Assembly (NCBI GenBank): GCA_947588945.1
Contig: CANPZY010000015.1
Coordinates: 1-37,727, forward strand
DNA length: 37,727 nt
Source of the DNA: an uncultured Clostridia bacterium
Lineage (GTDB): Bacteria; Bacillota; Clostridia; TANB77; CAG-508
Direction: 5' to 3'
Part shown: piece by piece, positions 1-8,523 of the stretch
Position numbering within the stretch: position 1 is the first letter of the stretch
Layout of the letters: every line of letters begins with the position of its first letter
Made by a program: the position numbers and the translations under genes
The notes under the pieces: model-generated
Databases searched by the model: none
Told to the model about the DNA's origin: nothing
Seen by the model: only the letters and a program-made list of their open reading frames with translations

Positions 1-93
1 AGAAAGTTAAATCAAAAATATATTAGTGCTTAAAAATATTGAAATCTAAGGAAATCCCCAACAAAAAAAACTCATACTTTAATATAATAAACA

Positions 94-122
94 TTGACGT
101 ACGGAAAAGCGTATGCTATAAT
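94..122 (+). promoter_or_regulatory. Promoter of the toxin-antitoxin operon
   Basis: TTGACG, a 17-bp spacer and TATAAT make a near-consensus sigma-A promoter. The spacer contains the inverted repeat TACG-gaaaag-CGTA, placed where an antitoxin operator would block polymerase. Autoregulation is inferred from how Phd/YefM operons usually work. Confidence 0.7.
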
Positions 123-146
123 ATAATTATATATGGAGGTGTTAAA

Positions 147-395
147 ATGACTAATACTAATATAACAAATTTTAGAAAAGATATTTATAAACTTTTAGAA
201 AATACAATAAAATACAATGAGACTATTAATATATCAACAAAAGATGGAAATGCTATTGTTTTATCTGAGGAAGATTATAATAATTTAATTGAAACATTAT
301 ATATCTCTTCTATACCAAAACTAAAAGAAGAAATTATAAAAAGAAAAAACTCTTCTAATGACAATTTTGTAAAAGAAGATGAGGTGGATTGGTAA
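147..395 (+). CDS. Phd/YefM-family antitoxin
   Basis: This 82-residue protein is a likely type II antitoxin. The N-terminal half (about residues 1-55) fits the Phd/YefM DNA-binding fold: a helix starting NFRKDIYKLLENT, then an IxISxKDGNAIVLSEEDYNNLIETLY strand-helix pattern typical of this family. The acidic C-terminal tail (VKEDEVDW) fits the disordered toxin-wrapping part. I chose the ATG at 147 because GGAGGTG lies 7 bases upstream; the longer open frame to position 39 starts before the promoter -10 box and cannot be the start. The toxin frame starts one base after the stop, so the two are translationally coupled. The toxin is frameshifted, so this antitoxin may now be an orphan. Confidence 0.85.
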   Translation: MTNTNITNFRKDIYKLLENTIKYNETINISTKDGNAIVLSEEDYNNLIETLYISSIPKLKEEIIKRKNSSNDNFVKEDEVDW

Positions 396-657
396 TTGTA
401 TAAAATAGAATATCATAAAAAAGCACTAAAAGATATTGATAAATTAAAACAAAATAATCTTGTAAAAAAAGCAAAAGCCTTAATTGAAGTTATAAAAAAT
501 AATCCATTTCAAAATCCACCACCTTATGAGAAATTATTACGGTGATTTAAAAGATTTATATTCAAGGAGAATAAACATACAACATAGGCTTATTTACGAA
601 GTATTAGAAAATGAGCAAACAGTAAGAATATTAAGTATGTGGTCGCATTACGAATAA
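396..657 (+). pseudogene. YoeB/Txe-type toxin, frameshifted
   Basis: The frame opens with TTG immediately after the antitoxin stop and reads LYKIEYHKKALKDIDKLK through PPPYEKLL, the N-terminal part of a YoeB/Txe mRNA interferase. It then hits TGA at 543-545. Moving to the next frame at 541 continues with GDLKDLYSRRINIQHRLIYEV and ends LSMWSHYE at 657, which is the conserved C-terminal half with the usual catalytic region. One extra base near 540 explains the break. Without it the protein would be 86 residues, a normal length for the family. It is either a recently inactivated toxin or a base error in the assembly. Confidence 0.8.
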
Positions 658-688
658 AAAAATATATTATTTTTCCACCAGATAAAAC

Positions 689-1723
689 TTAAAATTTATT
701 TACCATATATTCATATATTTCAACTACCTTTTTTAAAACCTCTTCTATATCTATATCATAATTATATTTGAATAGTATTCTGTGTTGCCCATCATCTTCT
801 ATAATATTGTAATTGCTATTTTGTAAAATCTGCTTTATTTTATTGTTATTCGCTACTGACCAAGTAAACAATCCTATTTTCCAACCTTCTGGATTTAATG
901 TGGCATCAATATGGTATTTTTTTGGAGAATCAATATAACATACCATTTCGGTATTACCTTTCCATATTTTAATAAAATTCAAATTTAATTTTTCTTCTAA
1001 AAGATTTTTTAATTCTTCTTCTTTTTTTTCAATACTTTTCATAGCAATTTGCTTTATTTCATCTAATTCCTCTAGTTCCTTTTTATTGTTCCTTAGCCAA
1101 TTTAATACTTCATCTTCCATTTCTGAATCTCCTTCATAATTTTCTAAATTTTTAATAAACTCTTTTATAAATATATACCATTTATTATTACTATCTTGAT
1201 AATTAAGTAAATCTATATTTAGTTGATTGCACAATTCCGAATATGTAATATTTATAAATTCAGTATTTTCACATATTTTTGAATTATTGCGTAATGATAA
1301 AAGTATTTTAACAGATTTTTTATTTATACTATTAATTGTATTAGTATAATCTGTTAAATCATTATAAACAGTTGCATCAAGTTTGTTTTCAATTCCTATT
1401 ACAAAATTATTGTTTTCAAGAACAATATCAATTCTATTTCCATTTAACGTTGTATATTCTCTACTAACATTTACGATATCATTTTCTTTAATTGGTTCTA
1501 TATTAATGTTATTTTTTTTCAGTATCTTAATTAAGGAGTTAATTACTAAATTATTCATGTTGTGTTCTTCTGTGGTATTAAAGTAAAATGCTAAAATATT
1601 ACTACATACATTTTCATAGTGTGGGTATCCTGAAACATCCATAAATGTTTTTTTTCTAACAGGAATTTTTTTATATAATTTTGATGCTTCAGATAATACT
1701 TGTTTTAAAATATCTAAATTCAT
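689..1723 (-). CDS. PD-(D/E)XK nuclease superfamily protein
   Basis: This 344-residue protein resembles the PDDEXK_4 group of stand-alone nuclease-fold proteins. An early helix has the motif ENVCSNILAFYFNTTEEH. It is followed by a core reading NRIDIVLENNNFVIGIENK, which supplies D99 and E112-N-K114 as the D...(E)xK metal-binding site. The rest is helical and charged, including a lysine/glutamate-rich stretch at about 200-245 that may form a coiled coil. The start is supported by GAGGAG just upstream on the minus strand. It lies next to a toxin-antitoxin pair, convergent with it, which suggests an accessory or defence role. The substrate is unknown. Confidence 0.75.
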   Translation of the reverse strand: MNLDILKQVLSEASKLYKKIPVRKKTFMDVSGYPHYENVCSNILAFYFNTTEEHNMNNLVINSLIKILKKNNINIEPIKENDIVNVSREYTTLNGNRIDIVLENNNFVIGIENKLDATVYNDLTDYTNTINSINKKSVKILLSLRNNSKICENTEFINITYSELCNQLNIDLLNYQDSNNKWYIFIKEFIKNLENYEGDSEMEDEVLNWLRNNKKELEELDEIKQIAMKSIEKKEEELKNLLEEKLNLNFIKIWKGNTEMVCYIDSPKKYHIDATLNPEGWKIGLFTWSVANNNKIKQILQNSNYNIIEDDGQHRILFKYNYDIDIEEVLKKVVEIYEYMVNKF

Positions 1724-1923
1724 ATTATTCTCCTCTTATTTCAAATTTATCTTTCATAACAATCTTAGTATAACAGAAAAGTAGGAAAGAAGCAATTTTT
1801 TATTCATACAATTTTCTCCTTAAAAGTTTTATCGTACAATACTATTTTTAACAAGAGTAATAAAAAGAATATCTAAATTTATTAAAATAATATTTTAAAA
1901 TTAGTGTAAAATTGATAAAAGCT

Positions 1924-1951
1924 TGCATTTTATGCATATTTATAATATAAT
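1924..1951 (+). promoter_or_regulatory. Promoter for the DUF6440-repeat gene
   Basis: TTGCAT, a 16-bp spacer and TATAAT stand about 90 bases upstream of the 2040 start. This is the only clear signal in the 316-base gap 1724-2039. The leader also has an imperfect dyad (AATTACT at about 1994 and AGTAATT at about 2016) just before the GGAGGT ribosome site at 2028. Confidence 0.55.
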
Positions 1952-2039
1952 ATAAATATTCTATCCTCGGTATCGGGAGTAATAAAAGATACAAATTACT
2001 AGTACACCTTGTATAAGTAATTACTATGGAGGTATTACT

Positions 2040-3005
2040 ATGTTACGGACATTTTTCTTAGTAGTTATTTCATTTCTAATTATTATTCTGCTCATTGATT
2101 TGATTATAGTTCTAACTGCTATACCTATTATTGTTTTTAAAAAAATTACTCAAAACAAACCGAAAGACCTCTTACATAAGTTAGAAATAGGTATATATTC
2201 CGAAACCTATGTAGATGAAGAAACAAATGTTATGTATTTATTTTTGAAGGAATGTAATGCAATTGGATTAACCACAATGCTTAATGAAAATGGTAAGCCG
2301 AAAATAAGTGGAGGAACGAAATATTATACTATAAACATTTCAAATTTAGAAAAACGTGGTTTATATTCAAAAATCTATGTAGATGAAGAAACAGATGTTA
2401 TGTATTTATTCGTAAAGGATGAATATGCTGGAGATTTAACCATTATGCTTAATGCAGATGGTACACCAAAGCTAAGTGCTGGAACGAACTATGATACAAT
2501 AAAAATCTTAGATGAATGTGAATATAATTCATATTGTGAAATCTATGTAGATGAAGAAACGAATGTTATGTATTTGTTTTCGAAAAATGCGATTAGAAGT
2601 GGGTTAACCAGGATGGTTAATGCAAATGGTACGCCGAAACTGAGTGTTGGAACGAATTATGATACTATAAAAGTCTCAAGTTTGGGGAAAAATGGTGTAT
2701 ATTATGAAATCTATGTAGATGAAGAAACAGACATTATGTATTTGTTCATAGAGCATGGAAATAGTGGAGGTTTTACTATGATGGTTAATGCAGATGGTAC
2801 GCCGAAGCTAAGTGCGGGAACAAAATATGATACTATTAACCTCTCAAAGGTAAAATGGTTTTATCCGAATTGTAAGGATAATTGTGGTTCATATAAGGAA
2901 ATCTATGTAGATGGAGAAAATAACGTGATGTATTTGTTTTTAAAGAATGAATATTCTGGAGGGTTAGCTACGATGTTTAATGGAAAATATCCTAAAACAC
3001 AGTAA
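2040..3005 (+). CDS. Membrane-anchored protein with five DUF6440-like repeats
   Basis: This 321-residue protein has one N-terminal hydrophobic segment (about residues 5-34) followed by KK, so it is probably anchored with the rest on one face of the membrane. The remainder is five tandem units of about 56 residues. Each has the pattern IYVDEETNVMYLF, a variable loop, GGLTxMxNADGTPKLSAGTxYDTI. This matches the DUF6440 family (VD-TGVxYLF... GGLTPLxDxDGxP), which normally occurs as a single small domain. The fifth unit is degenerate at its end. The start at 2040 is supported by GGAGGT eight bases upstream. Function is unknown. The repeats look like beta-rich binding modules, but that is inference. 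The gene stands alone with its own promoter and terminator. Confidence 0.8.
   Translation: MLRTFFLVVISFLIIILLIDLIIVLTAIPIIVFKKITQNKPKDLLHKLEIGIYSETYVDEETNVMYLFLKECNAIGLTTMLNENGKPKISGGTKYYTINISNLEKRGLYSKIYVDEETDVMYLFVKDEYAGDLTIMLNADGTPKLSAGTNYDTIKILDECEYNSYCEIYVDEETNVMYLFSKNAIRSGLTRMVNANGTPKLSVGTNYDTIKVSSLGKNGVYYEIYVDEETDIMYLFIEHGNSGGFTMMVNADGTPKLSAGTKYDTINLSKVKWFYPNCKDNCGSYKEIYVDGENNVMYLFLKNEYSGGLATMFNGKYPKTQ
2181..3002 (+). repeat. Five coding tandem repeats, about 168 bp each
   Basis: The block CTATGTAGATGAAGAAAC recurs nearly unchanged in the first four units and diverges in the fifth (GTAGATGGAGAAAATAAC). The other conserved block encodes NADGTPKLSAGT. Nucleotide identity is high enough that unit number could change by slippage or recombination. 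Confidence 0.8.
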
Positions 3006-3008
3006 TTT

Positions 3009-3051
3009 AAAATAAGGAGGTTACATGAATTTCATGCAATCTCCTTATTTT
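3009..3051. terminator. Bidirectional intrinsic terminator
   Basis: AAAATAAGGAG and CTCCTTATTTT form the outer stem, continued by CATGAA/TTCATG with one or two mismatches. It lies between the convergent DUF6440-repeat and VanW genes and has A/T runs on both sides, so it can serve both. Confidence 0.85.
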
Positions 3052-3063
3052 ATAATATATAAA

Positions 3064-4728
3064 TTAATTACCTCTAGCAATTATCTGATTATGAGGATTA
3101 TAGGTATCTCTTGATAATAGTTCTCTTGAAACTTCTACTCCATTTTGTTTTAAAACTCTGTAAGCTACGGAAGTAGCTCCGTTTGAACCACTTTGTACTA
3201 CTTTGGTTTGGCCATTTTGTAAACTTTTATCAGTAGTATAAGTTGTTTTGTATGCGATAGTTCCAGTTCTATATGAAACTATTTCTACATTATATTCATT
3301 ATCTTCTTTTAATCCATAAATACTTATTGTTACTTGTTTTCGAGAATTTGTTGTGGCTACTATTTTTATAGGATATGTTCTAGAGTTTTTAAACTTAAAG
3401 TCCGGGCTTCCCCAAGATACAGTAGCATCAGTTCCAATAGGAACATAGCCAACAGTAAATTGATGATTAGTTCTTTCTACTATTTGTAGATTTGCACGTA
3501 ATACGGCATTATATAATGTACTAGAAACTTGACAAATGCCCCCACCATAATCAGATGTAACTTGACCACCTGAATATACACCAGCAACTCTAAAGCCCGC
3601 TTGTGGAGTACGTTTCCCAACAGTATTGTTAAATGAAAATTCATCACCAGGCATTAATACGATACCATTTATCTTTGATGTTGCTAATGCAACATTTGTT
3701 GATCTGTTTGCATCACTAGTTGCATAACTTGTTGTATATGTAGAAAGACTGTCAGGAAAAGCTTCCATTCCAAGATTATTAGTAGTAATATTTGGGTATA
3801 AAACTTTAAGTGGTATTGTATACGAATCTTTATCTCCGGTTATAATGGATTTGGCTTCATCTACCGATATGTTAAAGTCTAATCCATTACTAGAAGGATA
3901 TATAACTCTAGGTTCTGTAGAAAAATAAGCATCTGTAGGTTCTTTATGAACTTCTTTATAAATTTGGTCAATATCAATTGGGCTAGCTGCTTCTTCAATT
4001 ACAGGAAGTTCAATATAATCAGTTGAATAATTTGTAGAAGTCATTTTTTCGGTAAATAAAGAAACTAGTTCATTAGCGTCAATTACATAACCATTTTTTC
4101 CAGTATGTACAATTAAATTGTTACCGTCAATTTCATAGTACGGATTGATTAATCCATCTGCAAAATTTCCTTGCATCTGAGTAGTAGCAGATAGGAAGTT
4201 TTCATTGTTATACATAATTGCAGCTTTTAATTCAGTTGGGTGAATTTTACAATTAAAAATTTGATAATTATTTTGAAAAATATTACCATTTCTTCCAATT
4301 GAGTAAGCTAAATCCACAATAGAATCTATATCAAAGCTTACGCTGATTTCAGATGGGTGTAAAGTATAAACCTCATCATTATGTTTAAGTACTAATTCAG
4401 TTGAAATCCTATTTTCAGTTTCGGCAGTAATTTTATTTTTAGCATCTTCTCTAGAAAGTCCAGATAAATCAATTCCAAAAACACTTACGCCATCTATGAT
4501 TGACTCATTACTAACATTTAGTAGTGCAAAAATTGTTGAAAATATAGCAAGGAAAATAAAAATTATAAAAAATAAAATTGAAAATATTAATAAACCTAAA
4601 TGTTTTTTACATTTTATTGGAACAAAATTAGGATCATAATTTTTTATAATTTCTTCTGCTTCTTCAATAACTTTATAGTCTTCAGTTGTAAAAGAAGAAT
4701 CAGTACCAGTATAAAGTATAGAATTCAT
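3064..4728 (-). CDS. VanW family protein with C-terminal G5-like domain
   Basis: This 554-residue envelope protein has a cytoplasmic N-terminus of about 45 residues, one transmembrane helix (about 46-71) and a large extracellular part. After the helix come two peptidoglycan-binding-like segments (PG_binding_4 type, about 75-320). They are followed by the VanW domain, recognisable from KINGIVLMPGDEFSFNNTVG, GYGGGICQVSSTLYNA-like residues (here DYGGGICQVSSTLYNA) and ERTNHQFTVGYVPIGTDATV. The last about 75 residues resemble a G5 domain (VEIVSYRTGTIAYKTTYTTD). The function of VanW is not settled; cell-wall association is likely. The start has an upstream GGGAGAAATGAAATG context on the minus strand. 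Confidence 0.88.
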   Translation of the reverse strand: MNSILYTGTDSSFTTEDYKVIEEAEEIIKNYDPNFVPIKCKKHLGLLIFSILFFIIFIFLAIFSTIFALLNVSNESIIDGVSVFGIDLSGLSREDAKNKITAETENRISTELVLKHNDEVYTLHPSEISVSFDIDSIVDLAYSIGRNGNIFQNNYQIFNCKIHPTELKAAIMYNNENFLSATTQMQGNFADGLINPYYEIDGNNLIVHTGKNGYVIDANELVSLFTEKMTSTNYSTDYIELPVIEEAASPIDIDQIYKEVHKEPTDAYFSTEPRVIYPSSNGLDFNISVDEAKSIITGDKDSYTIPLKVLYPNITTNNLGMEAFPDSLSTYTTSYATSDANRSTNVALATSKINGIVLMPGDEFSFNNTVGKRTPQAGFRVAGVYSGGQVTSDYGGGICQVSSTLYNAVLRANLQIVERTNHQFTVGYVPIGTDATVSWGSPDFKFKNSRTYPIKIVATTNSRKQVTISIYGLKEDNEYNVEIVSYRTGTIAYKTTYTTDKSLQNGQTKVVQSGSNGATSVAYRVLKQNGVEVSRELLSRDTYNPHNQIIARGN

Positions 4729-4899
4729 TTCATTTCTCCCTCACTTCATATATTAAACACTAAAAAAATAAAAATGTAAATATTTATAAATAATATTTTA
4801 TTTTTATTTTATTTGTGATATAAGAATATTAGAATAAAAAATAGGAACAATAAGAATATGTAAAATCGGAAAACATTAAAATCGCACAAATTGCGGTGC

Positions 4900-4927
4900 T
4901 TGGATAAATGAAAAAGTACACTTTAAT
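4900..4927 (+). promoter_or_regulatory. Possible promoter for the aminopeptidase gene
   Basis: TTGGAT, a 16-bp spacer and TTTAAT precede the gene closely. The leader would be short, with the AAAGGA ribosome site near 4936. It is a weak match and is offered as the best candidate in the 222-base divergent gap. Confidence 0.35.
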
Positions 4928-4950
4928 AATATTAGAAAGGAAAATTTAAA

Positions 4951-6336
4951 ATGAGTGAATTAGAAAGAAAAAGAAAGTCAGGATGGGAAGAAGTTAAAGA
5001 AGATGAAGAAAGAAATATTTTAAAATTTGCTGATGAATATATGGATTATTTAAATCATGCAAAGACTGAAAGAGAGATTATTTCTTTATCTGAAAAGATT
5101 GCAAGAGAAAATGGATTTAAGTCATTAGATGAATATACAGAACTTCATCCTGGAGATAAAGTTTATTTTGTAAATAGAGGAAAAAGTATGTATATGGCTG
5201 TTATTGGAAGCAAAAGCATGGAAGAAGGAATAAACATAATTGGTGCACATGCTGATTCTCCAAGGTTGGATTTAAAGCCAAATCCATTAGTACAAGAAGG
5301 AGAATTTGCATATTTTAAAACTCATTATTATGGTGGAATAAAAAAATATCAATGGACAGCTATTCCACTTGCAATTCATGGTGTGATTGTAAAAGAAAAT
5401 GGTGAAAAAATTACTGTTTCTCTAGGAGAAAATGATGATGAACCTGTATTTACAATAAGTGATTTACTTCCTCATTTAGCTAAAGAACAAGAAGGAAAAA
5501 AATTATCTGAAGCAATAAATGGAGAAAATTTAGCAGTTATTGCTGGAAATAGACCAGATACAAGTGAGGATAGCGGAAAGAGTAAAATAAAAAAATATAT
5601 TTTAAAATTATTAAATAAAAAATATGGAATTACAGAAGATGATTTTATGAGTAGTGAACTTGAGGTTGTACCAGCATTTAAAGCAAGAACTCTAGGATTA
5701 GATGAAAGTTTAGTTGCAGCTTATGGTCAAGATGATAAAGTATGTGTTTATACTTCATTAAGAGCAATATTAAATATTGAAAATCCGGAAAGAACAGCAG
5801 TATGTTTATTCTCTGATAAAGAAGAAATTGGAAGCATGGGTAATACAGGAATGGAATCACATGTATTTGATACATTTATTTCAGAACTTTTAAATAAAAC
5901 AAGGATAAACAGACCAAATCTTTTAGATAAAGTATTTTGTAATTCAAGGATGCTTTCAGCAGATGTTGACGCTGGTGAAGATCCTTTATATGCATCTGTT
6001 TCAGACCACAACAATGCTGGATTAATTGGATATGGAATTTCTTTAAATAAATATACTGGAGCAAGAGGAAAGAGTGGTTCATCAGATGCAAATGCAGAAT
6101 ATGTTGCATTTATTAGAAGAATATTTAATCAAAATAGTATAAAATATCAACTTGCAGAATTAGGAAAGGTTGATGTCGGCGGAGGAGGAACAATAGCATT
6201 CATCCTTGCAAATAAAGGCGTAGATGTAATTGATTGCGGGGTACCAGTACTTTCAATGCATGCACCTTATGAAGTTACAAGCAAATATGATATTTATTCT
6301 GCATATCTAGCTTATACAACATTTTTTAAAAATTAA
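4951..6336 (+). CDS. M18 family zinc aminopeptidase
   Basis: This 461-residue cytosolic metallopeptidase removes N-terminal residues from peptides using two metal ions. M18 landmarks are in order: IIGAHADSPRLDLKPNPL (H100 and D102, first metal ligand region), DKEEIGSMGNTGMES (catalytic Glu and second ligand), SDHNNAGLIGYGISLNKYTG, GGGGTIAFILANKG, and the closing VPVLSMHAPYEVTSKYDIYSAY with the last His ligand. Length is normal for the family. The ATG has AAAGGA about ten bases upstream. The gene is monocistronic and ends in a strong terminator. Exact substrate preference cannot be read from the sequence. Confidence 0.92.
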   Translation: MSELERKRKSGWEEVKEDEERNILKFADEYMDYLNHAKTEREIISLSEKIARENGFKSLDEYTELHPGDKVYFVNRGKSMYMAVIGSKSMEEGINIIGAHADSPRLDLKPNPLVQEGEFAYFKTHYYGGIKKYQWTAIPLAIHGVIVKENGEKITVSLGENDDEPVFTISDLLPHLAKEQEGKKLSEAINGENLAVIAGNRPDTSEDSGKSKIKKYILKLLNKKYGITEDDFMSSELEVVPAFKARTLGLDESLVAAYGQDDKVCVYTSLRAILNIENPERTAVCLFSDKEEIGSMGNTGMESHVFDTFISELLNKTRINRPNLLDKVFCNSRMLSADVDAGEDPLYASVSDHNNAGLIGYGISLNKYTGARGKSGSSDANAEYVAFIRRIFNQNSIKYQLAELGKVDVGGGGTIAFILANKGVDVIDCGVPVLSMHAPYEVTSKYDIYSAYLAYTTFFKN

Positions 6337-6352
6337 TATATAGATAATGAAC

Positions 6353-6381
6353 GGGGTTGTTTTTTTACAGCCCCTTTTTTT
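6353..6381 (+). terminator. Intrinsic terminator after the aminopeptidase gene
   Basis: GGGGTTGT pairs with ACAGCCCC around a T-rich loop, followed by a run of T. Confidence 0.85.
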
Positions 6382-6436
6382 ATTTTATATAAATCTAAAA
6401 ATAAATGTGAATTTTATGTGAAAATTTAATTTTATC

Positions 6437-6465
6437 TTGCAAGAAAGATAATATCGTGATAATAT
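6437..6465 (+). promoter_or_regulatory. Promoter of the ABC transporter operon
   Basis: TTGCAA, a 17-bp spacer and TAATAT lie about 45 bases upstream of the ATPase start. The predicted transcript would carry the three transporter genes. Confidence 0.6.
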
Positions 6466-6509
6466 AAAAAAGAAATTCTTAGAAAAACAAGGGATTGGAG
6501 GATAAAGCC

Positions 6510-7784
6510 TTGATAGAAGTTAAAAATATTACGAAAAAATATGGCAAATTTATTGCTGTAGATGATATAAGCTTTGAAGTAAAAGACCATGAAATAATTG
6601 GATTTTTGGGACCAAATGGTGCAGGAAAATCTACAACAATGAATATGATAACAGGATACATAGAACCATCTAGAGGAAAAATTATTATAAATGGTTATGA
6701 TATATCAAAAAGTCCAAAAAAAGCTAAAAGACAAATTGGTTATATGCCAGAAAATGTTCCTTTATATAATGAATTAACTGTTAAAGAATTTTTAAATTAT
6801 ATGGCTGAACTAAAAAATGTTAAGAAAAAAGAAAAAAAGGAAGCAATTAACAAAATTATTGAAGAAACTGGATTAAAAGATGTAGAAAATAAAATTATTA
6901 AGAAAATTTCTAGAGGATATAAACAAAGAGTTAGTTTAGCAGGTGCTTTAGTGGGAAACCCAGATATTTTAATTTTAGATGAACCAACAGTAGGACTTGA
7001 TCCAAAGCAAATTACGGAGATAAGAACATTAATTAAAAAACTTGGAAAGAGTCATACAGTAATATTAAGTTCACATATTTTACCAGAAGTAAGTCAAATT
7101 TGTCAAAAAGTAATAATTATAAATAAAGGTAAAATTTTAGCAATTGATACTCCAGAAAATCTAGAGGATCAAACAAAAGCTGAAAATAGTATTTTAATAA
7201 CAGTTGAAGATAAAGAAAATAACATGAATAAGATTAATAGCAAAATTAAAGCAATTAAGGATATCAAACTTGTAAAAGATAATGAAGATGGAACTAAACA
7301 ATATTTGATAATTGCTAATAAAGATAATGATATAAGAAAAGATTTATTTGATGTTTTACCTAAAGAAAATATTACAATTTTTGAATTAAAACAAACAGAA
7401 ACAACATTAGAAGATGCATTCTTAAAAGTTATAAATAATAAAGAATCAGAAATTAAAAAAGCTGAAAATAAGGGAGTTACAAAAAAGAAAAGAAGAGAAG
7501 AAGAACTTAATAAAATGAACAAACAAGATAGAAGAAAGGCAAAAAAAGAAGATAAAAAAGCAGAAAGAAAAGCTAAAAAAGAACAATTTAATCTTGAGTG
7601 GGAAAAAGAGAAAGAAGAAAATAAAAAAATAAAAGAAGAAGCAAAGTTAAGAAAGAAAGAAAAAAATAAATCAAATAAAAAAGCTTCTGCAAAAAAAGAA
7701 GTAATAGATAAATCATCAAAAATCAATAAAAAAGAAGTAAAAAATAAATCATCAAAAACAAATAAAAAAGGAGGTAAAAAATAA
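6510..7784 (+). CDS. ABC transporter ATP-binding protein with lysine-rich C-terminal tail
   Basis: This is the energy subunit of a GldA/CcmA-type ABC-2 exporter. Motifs in order: Walker A GPNGAGKST, a KISRGYKQRVSLAGAL signature (variant of LSGGQ), Walker B ILILDEPTVGLDP, and the H-loop SSHIL. I prefer the TTG at 6510, giving MIEVKNITKKYG, because GGAGG sits eight bases upstream; a TTG at 6495 overlaps that site. After the ATPase and its C-terminal regulatory part (to about residue 315) comes a tail of about 110 residues made almost only of Lys, Glu, Asn and Ser, ending TNKKGGKK. GldA homologues do not normally have it. Its GGAGGT codons also form the ribosome site of the next gene, which overlaps by one base. 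Confidence 0.88.
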   Translation: MIEVKNITKKYGKFIAVDDISFEVKDHEIIGFLGPNGAGKSTTMNMITGYIEPSRGKIIINGYDISKSPKKAKRQIGYMPENVPLYNELTVKEFLNYMAELKNVKKKEKKEAINKIIEETGLKDVENKIIKKISRGYKQRVSLAGALVGNPDILILDEPTVGLDPKQITEIRTLIKKLGKSHTVILSSHILPEVSQICQKVIIINKGKILAIDTPENLEDQTKAENSILITVEDKENNMNKINSKIKAIKDIKLVKDNEDGTKQYLIIANKDNDIRKDLFDVLPKENITIFELKQTETTLEDAFLKVINNKESEIKKAENKGVTKKKRREEELNKMNKQDRRKAKKEDKKAERKAKKEQFNLEWEKEKEENKKIKEEAKLRKKEKNKSNKKASAKKEVIDKSSKINKKEVKNKSSKTNKKGGKK

Positions 7785-8467
7785 TGTGGGCAATATATAA
7801 AAAAGAATTAAAAAATTACTTTTTATCTCCAATTGGATATGTATACATAGGAATATTTTTATTAGCCTGTAGCTTATTTTTTTATTTAGATATTTTTACA
7901 TATCAAAGTTCAGATTTTGCAAATTTATTTGGATCAAGTTCAACAGTGTTAACATTTATAGTTCCAGTATTAACAATGAGAATGTTTGCAGAAGAGAGAA
8001 AAAATGGTACAGAACAAATTTTACTTACATCACCAAAAAGCATAACTCAAATAGTTTTAGGAAAGTTCTGTGCAGCTGTCTCAGTTGTAATTATTGCAAC
8101 ACTTGCAACTCTTATGTATTTTTTGGTACTTAAATGTTTTGGTGTACCACATATAGCAACAGCACTTGTATCAATTTTAGGATTTGCATTATTATCAATA
8201 GCTTATGTATCATTTGGTATGTTTGCATCAAGTATTACAGAAAATCAAATAATAGCAGCAGTTATATCTGTGGGATTTTTCTTACTTTCATGGTTTTTAC
8301 CAAGTATGATATATTCAGCAAGTAATTTTTCATTAATGTATGCATTTTACATGTCTTTCATGAATGGAACGATTGCTATTGATAATTTGACATTATTATT
8401 ATCATTTACACTTATGTTTGTATTATTTACAATTATAGTTATTCAAAAAAGAAAACTAGTTAAGTAA
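7784..8467 (+). CDS. ABC-2 type transporter permease (GldF-like)
   Basis: This 227-residue integral membrane protein has about six predicted helices. It starts with MWAIYKKELKNYFLSPIGYVYIGIFLL, the usual N-terminus of GldF-type permeases, and carries the conserved cytoplasmic segment RMFAEERKNGTEQILLTSP after helix 2. The ATG overlaps the ATPase stop (TAATG), so translation is coupled. With the ATPase and the following auxiliary protein it forms a GldA-GldF-GldG-type complex. In Bacteroidetes this is tied to gliding; in Firmicutes the cargo is unknown and gliding should not be assumed. Confidence 0.88.
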   Translation: MWAIYKKELKNYFLSPIGYVYIGIFLLACSLFFYLDIFTYQSSDFANLFGSSSTVLTFIVPVLTMRMFAEERKNGTEQILLTSPKSITQIVLGKFCAAVSVVIIATLATLMYFLVLKCFGVPHIATALVSILGFALLSIAYVSFGMFASSITENQIIAAVISVGFFLLSWFLPSMIYSASNFSLMYAFYMSFMNGTIAIDNLTLLLSFTLMFVLFTIIVIQKRKLVK

Positions 8468-8523
8468 TTAATGTAAAGTCACGAAACCATGTTTTTTAAC
8501 TGGTATAATATTTGGAGGCAAAA

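Noticed and set aside
541..545. Programmed frameshifting in the toxin gene
   Set aside because: There is no slippery heptamer, no stem-loop and no internal ribosome site, and family members are encoded in one frame. An ordinary one-base insertion is simpler.
2181..3002. Regularly spaced direct repeats that could suggest a CRISPR array
   Set aside because: The repeats and the sequence between them are one continuous coding frame with codon-like variation. There is no spacer diversity and no cas gene.
7169..7726. 185-codon frame on the minus strand with many Phe, Leu and Ser
   Set aside because: It is the complement of the Lys/Glu-rich ATPase tail; AAA/GAA codons read backwards as TTT/TTC. 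No ribosome site or homology.
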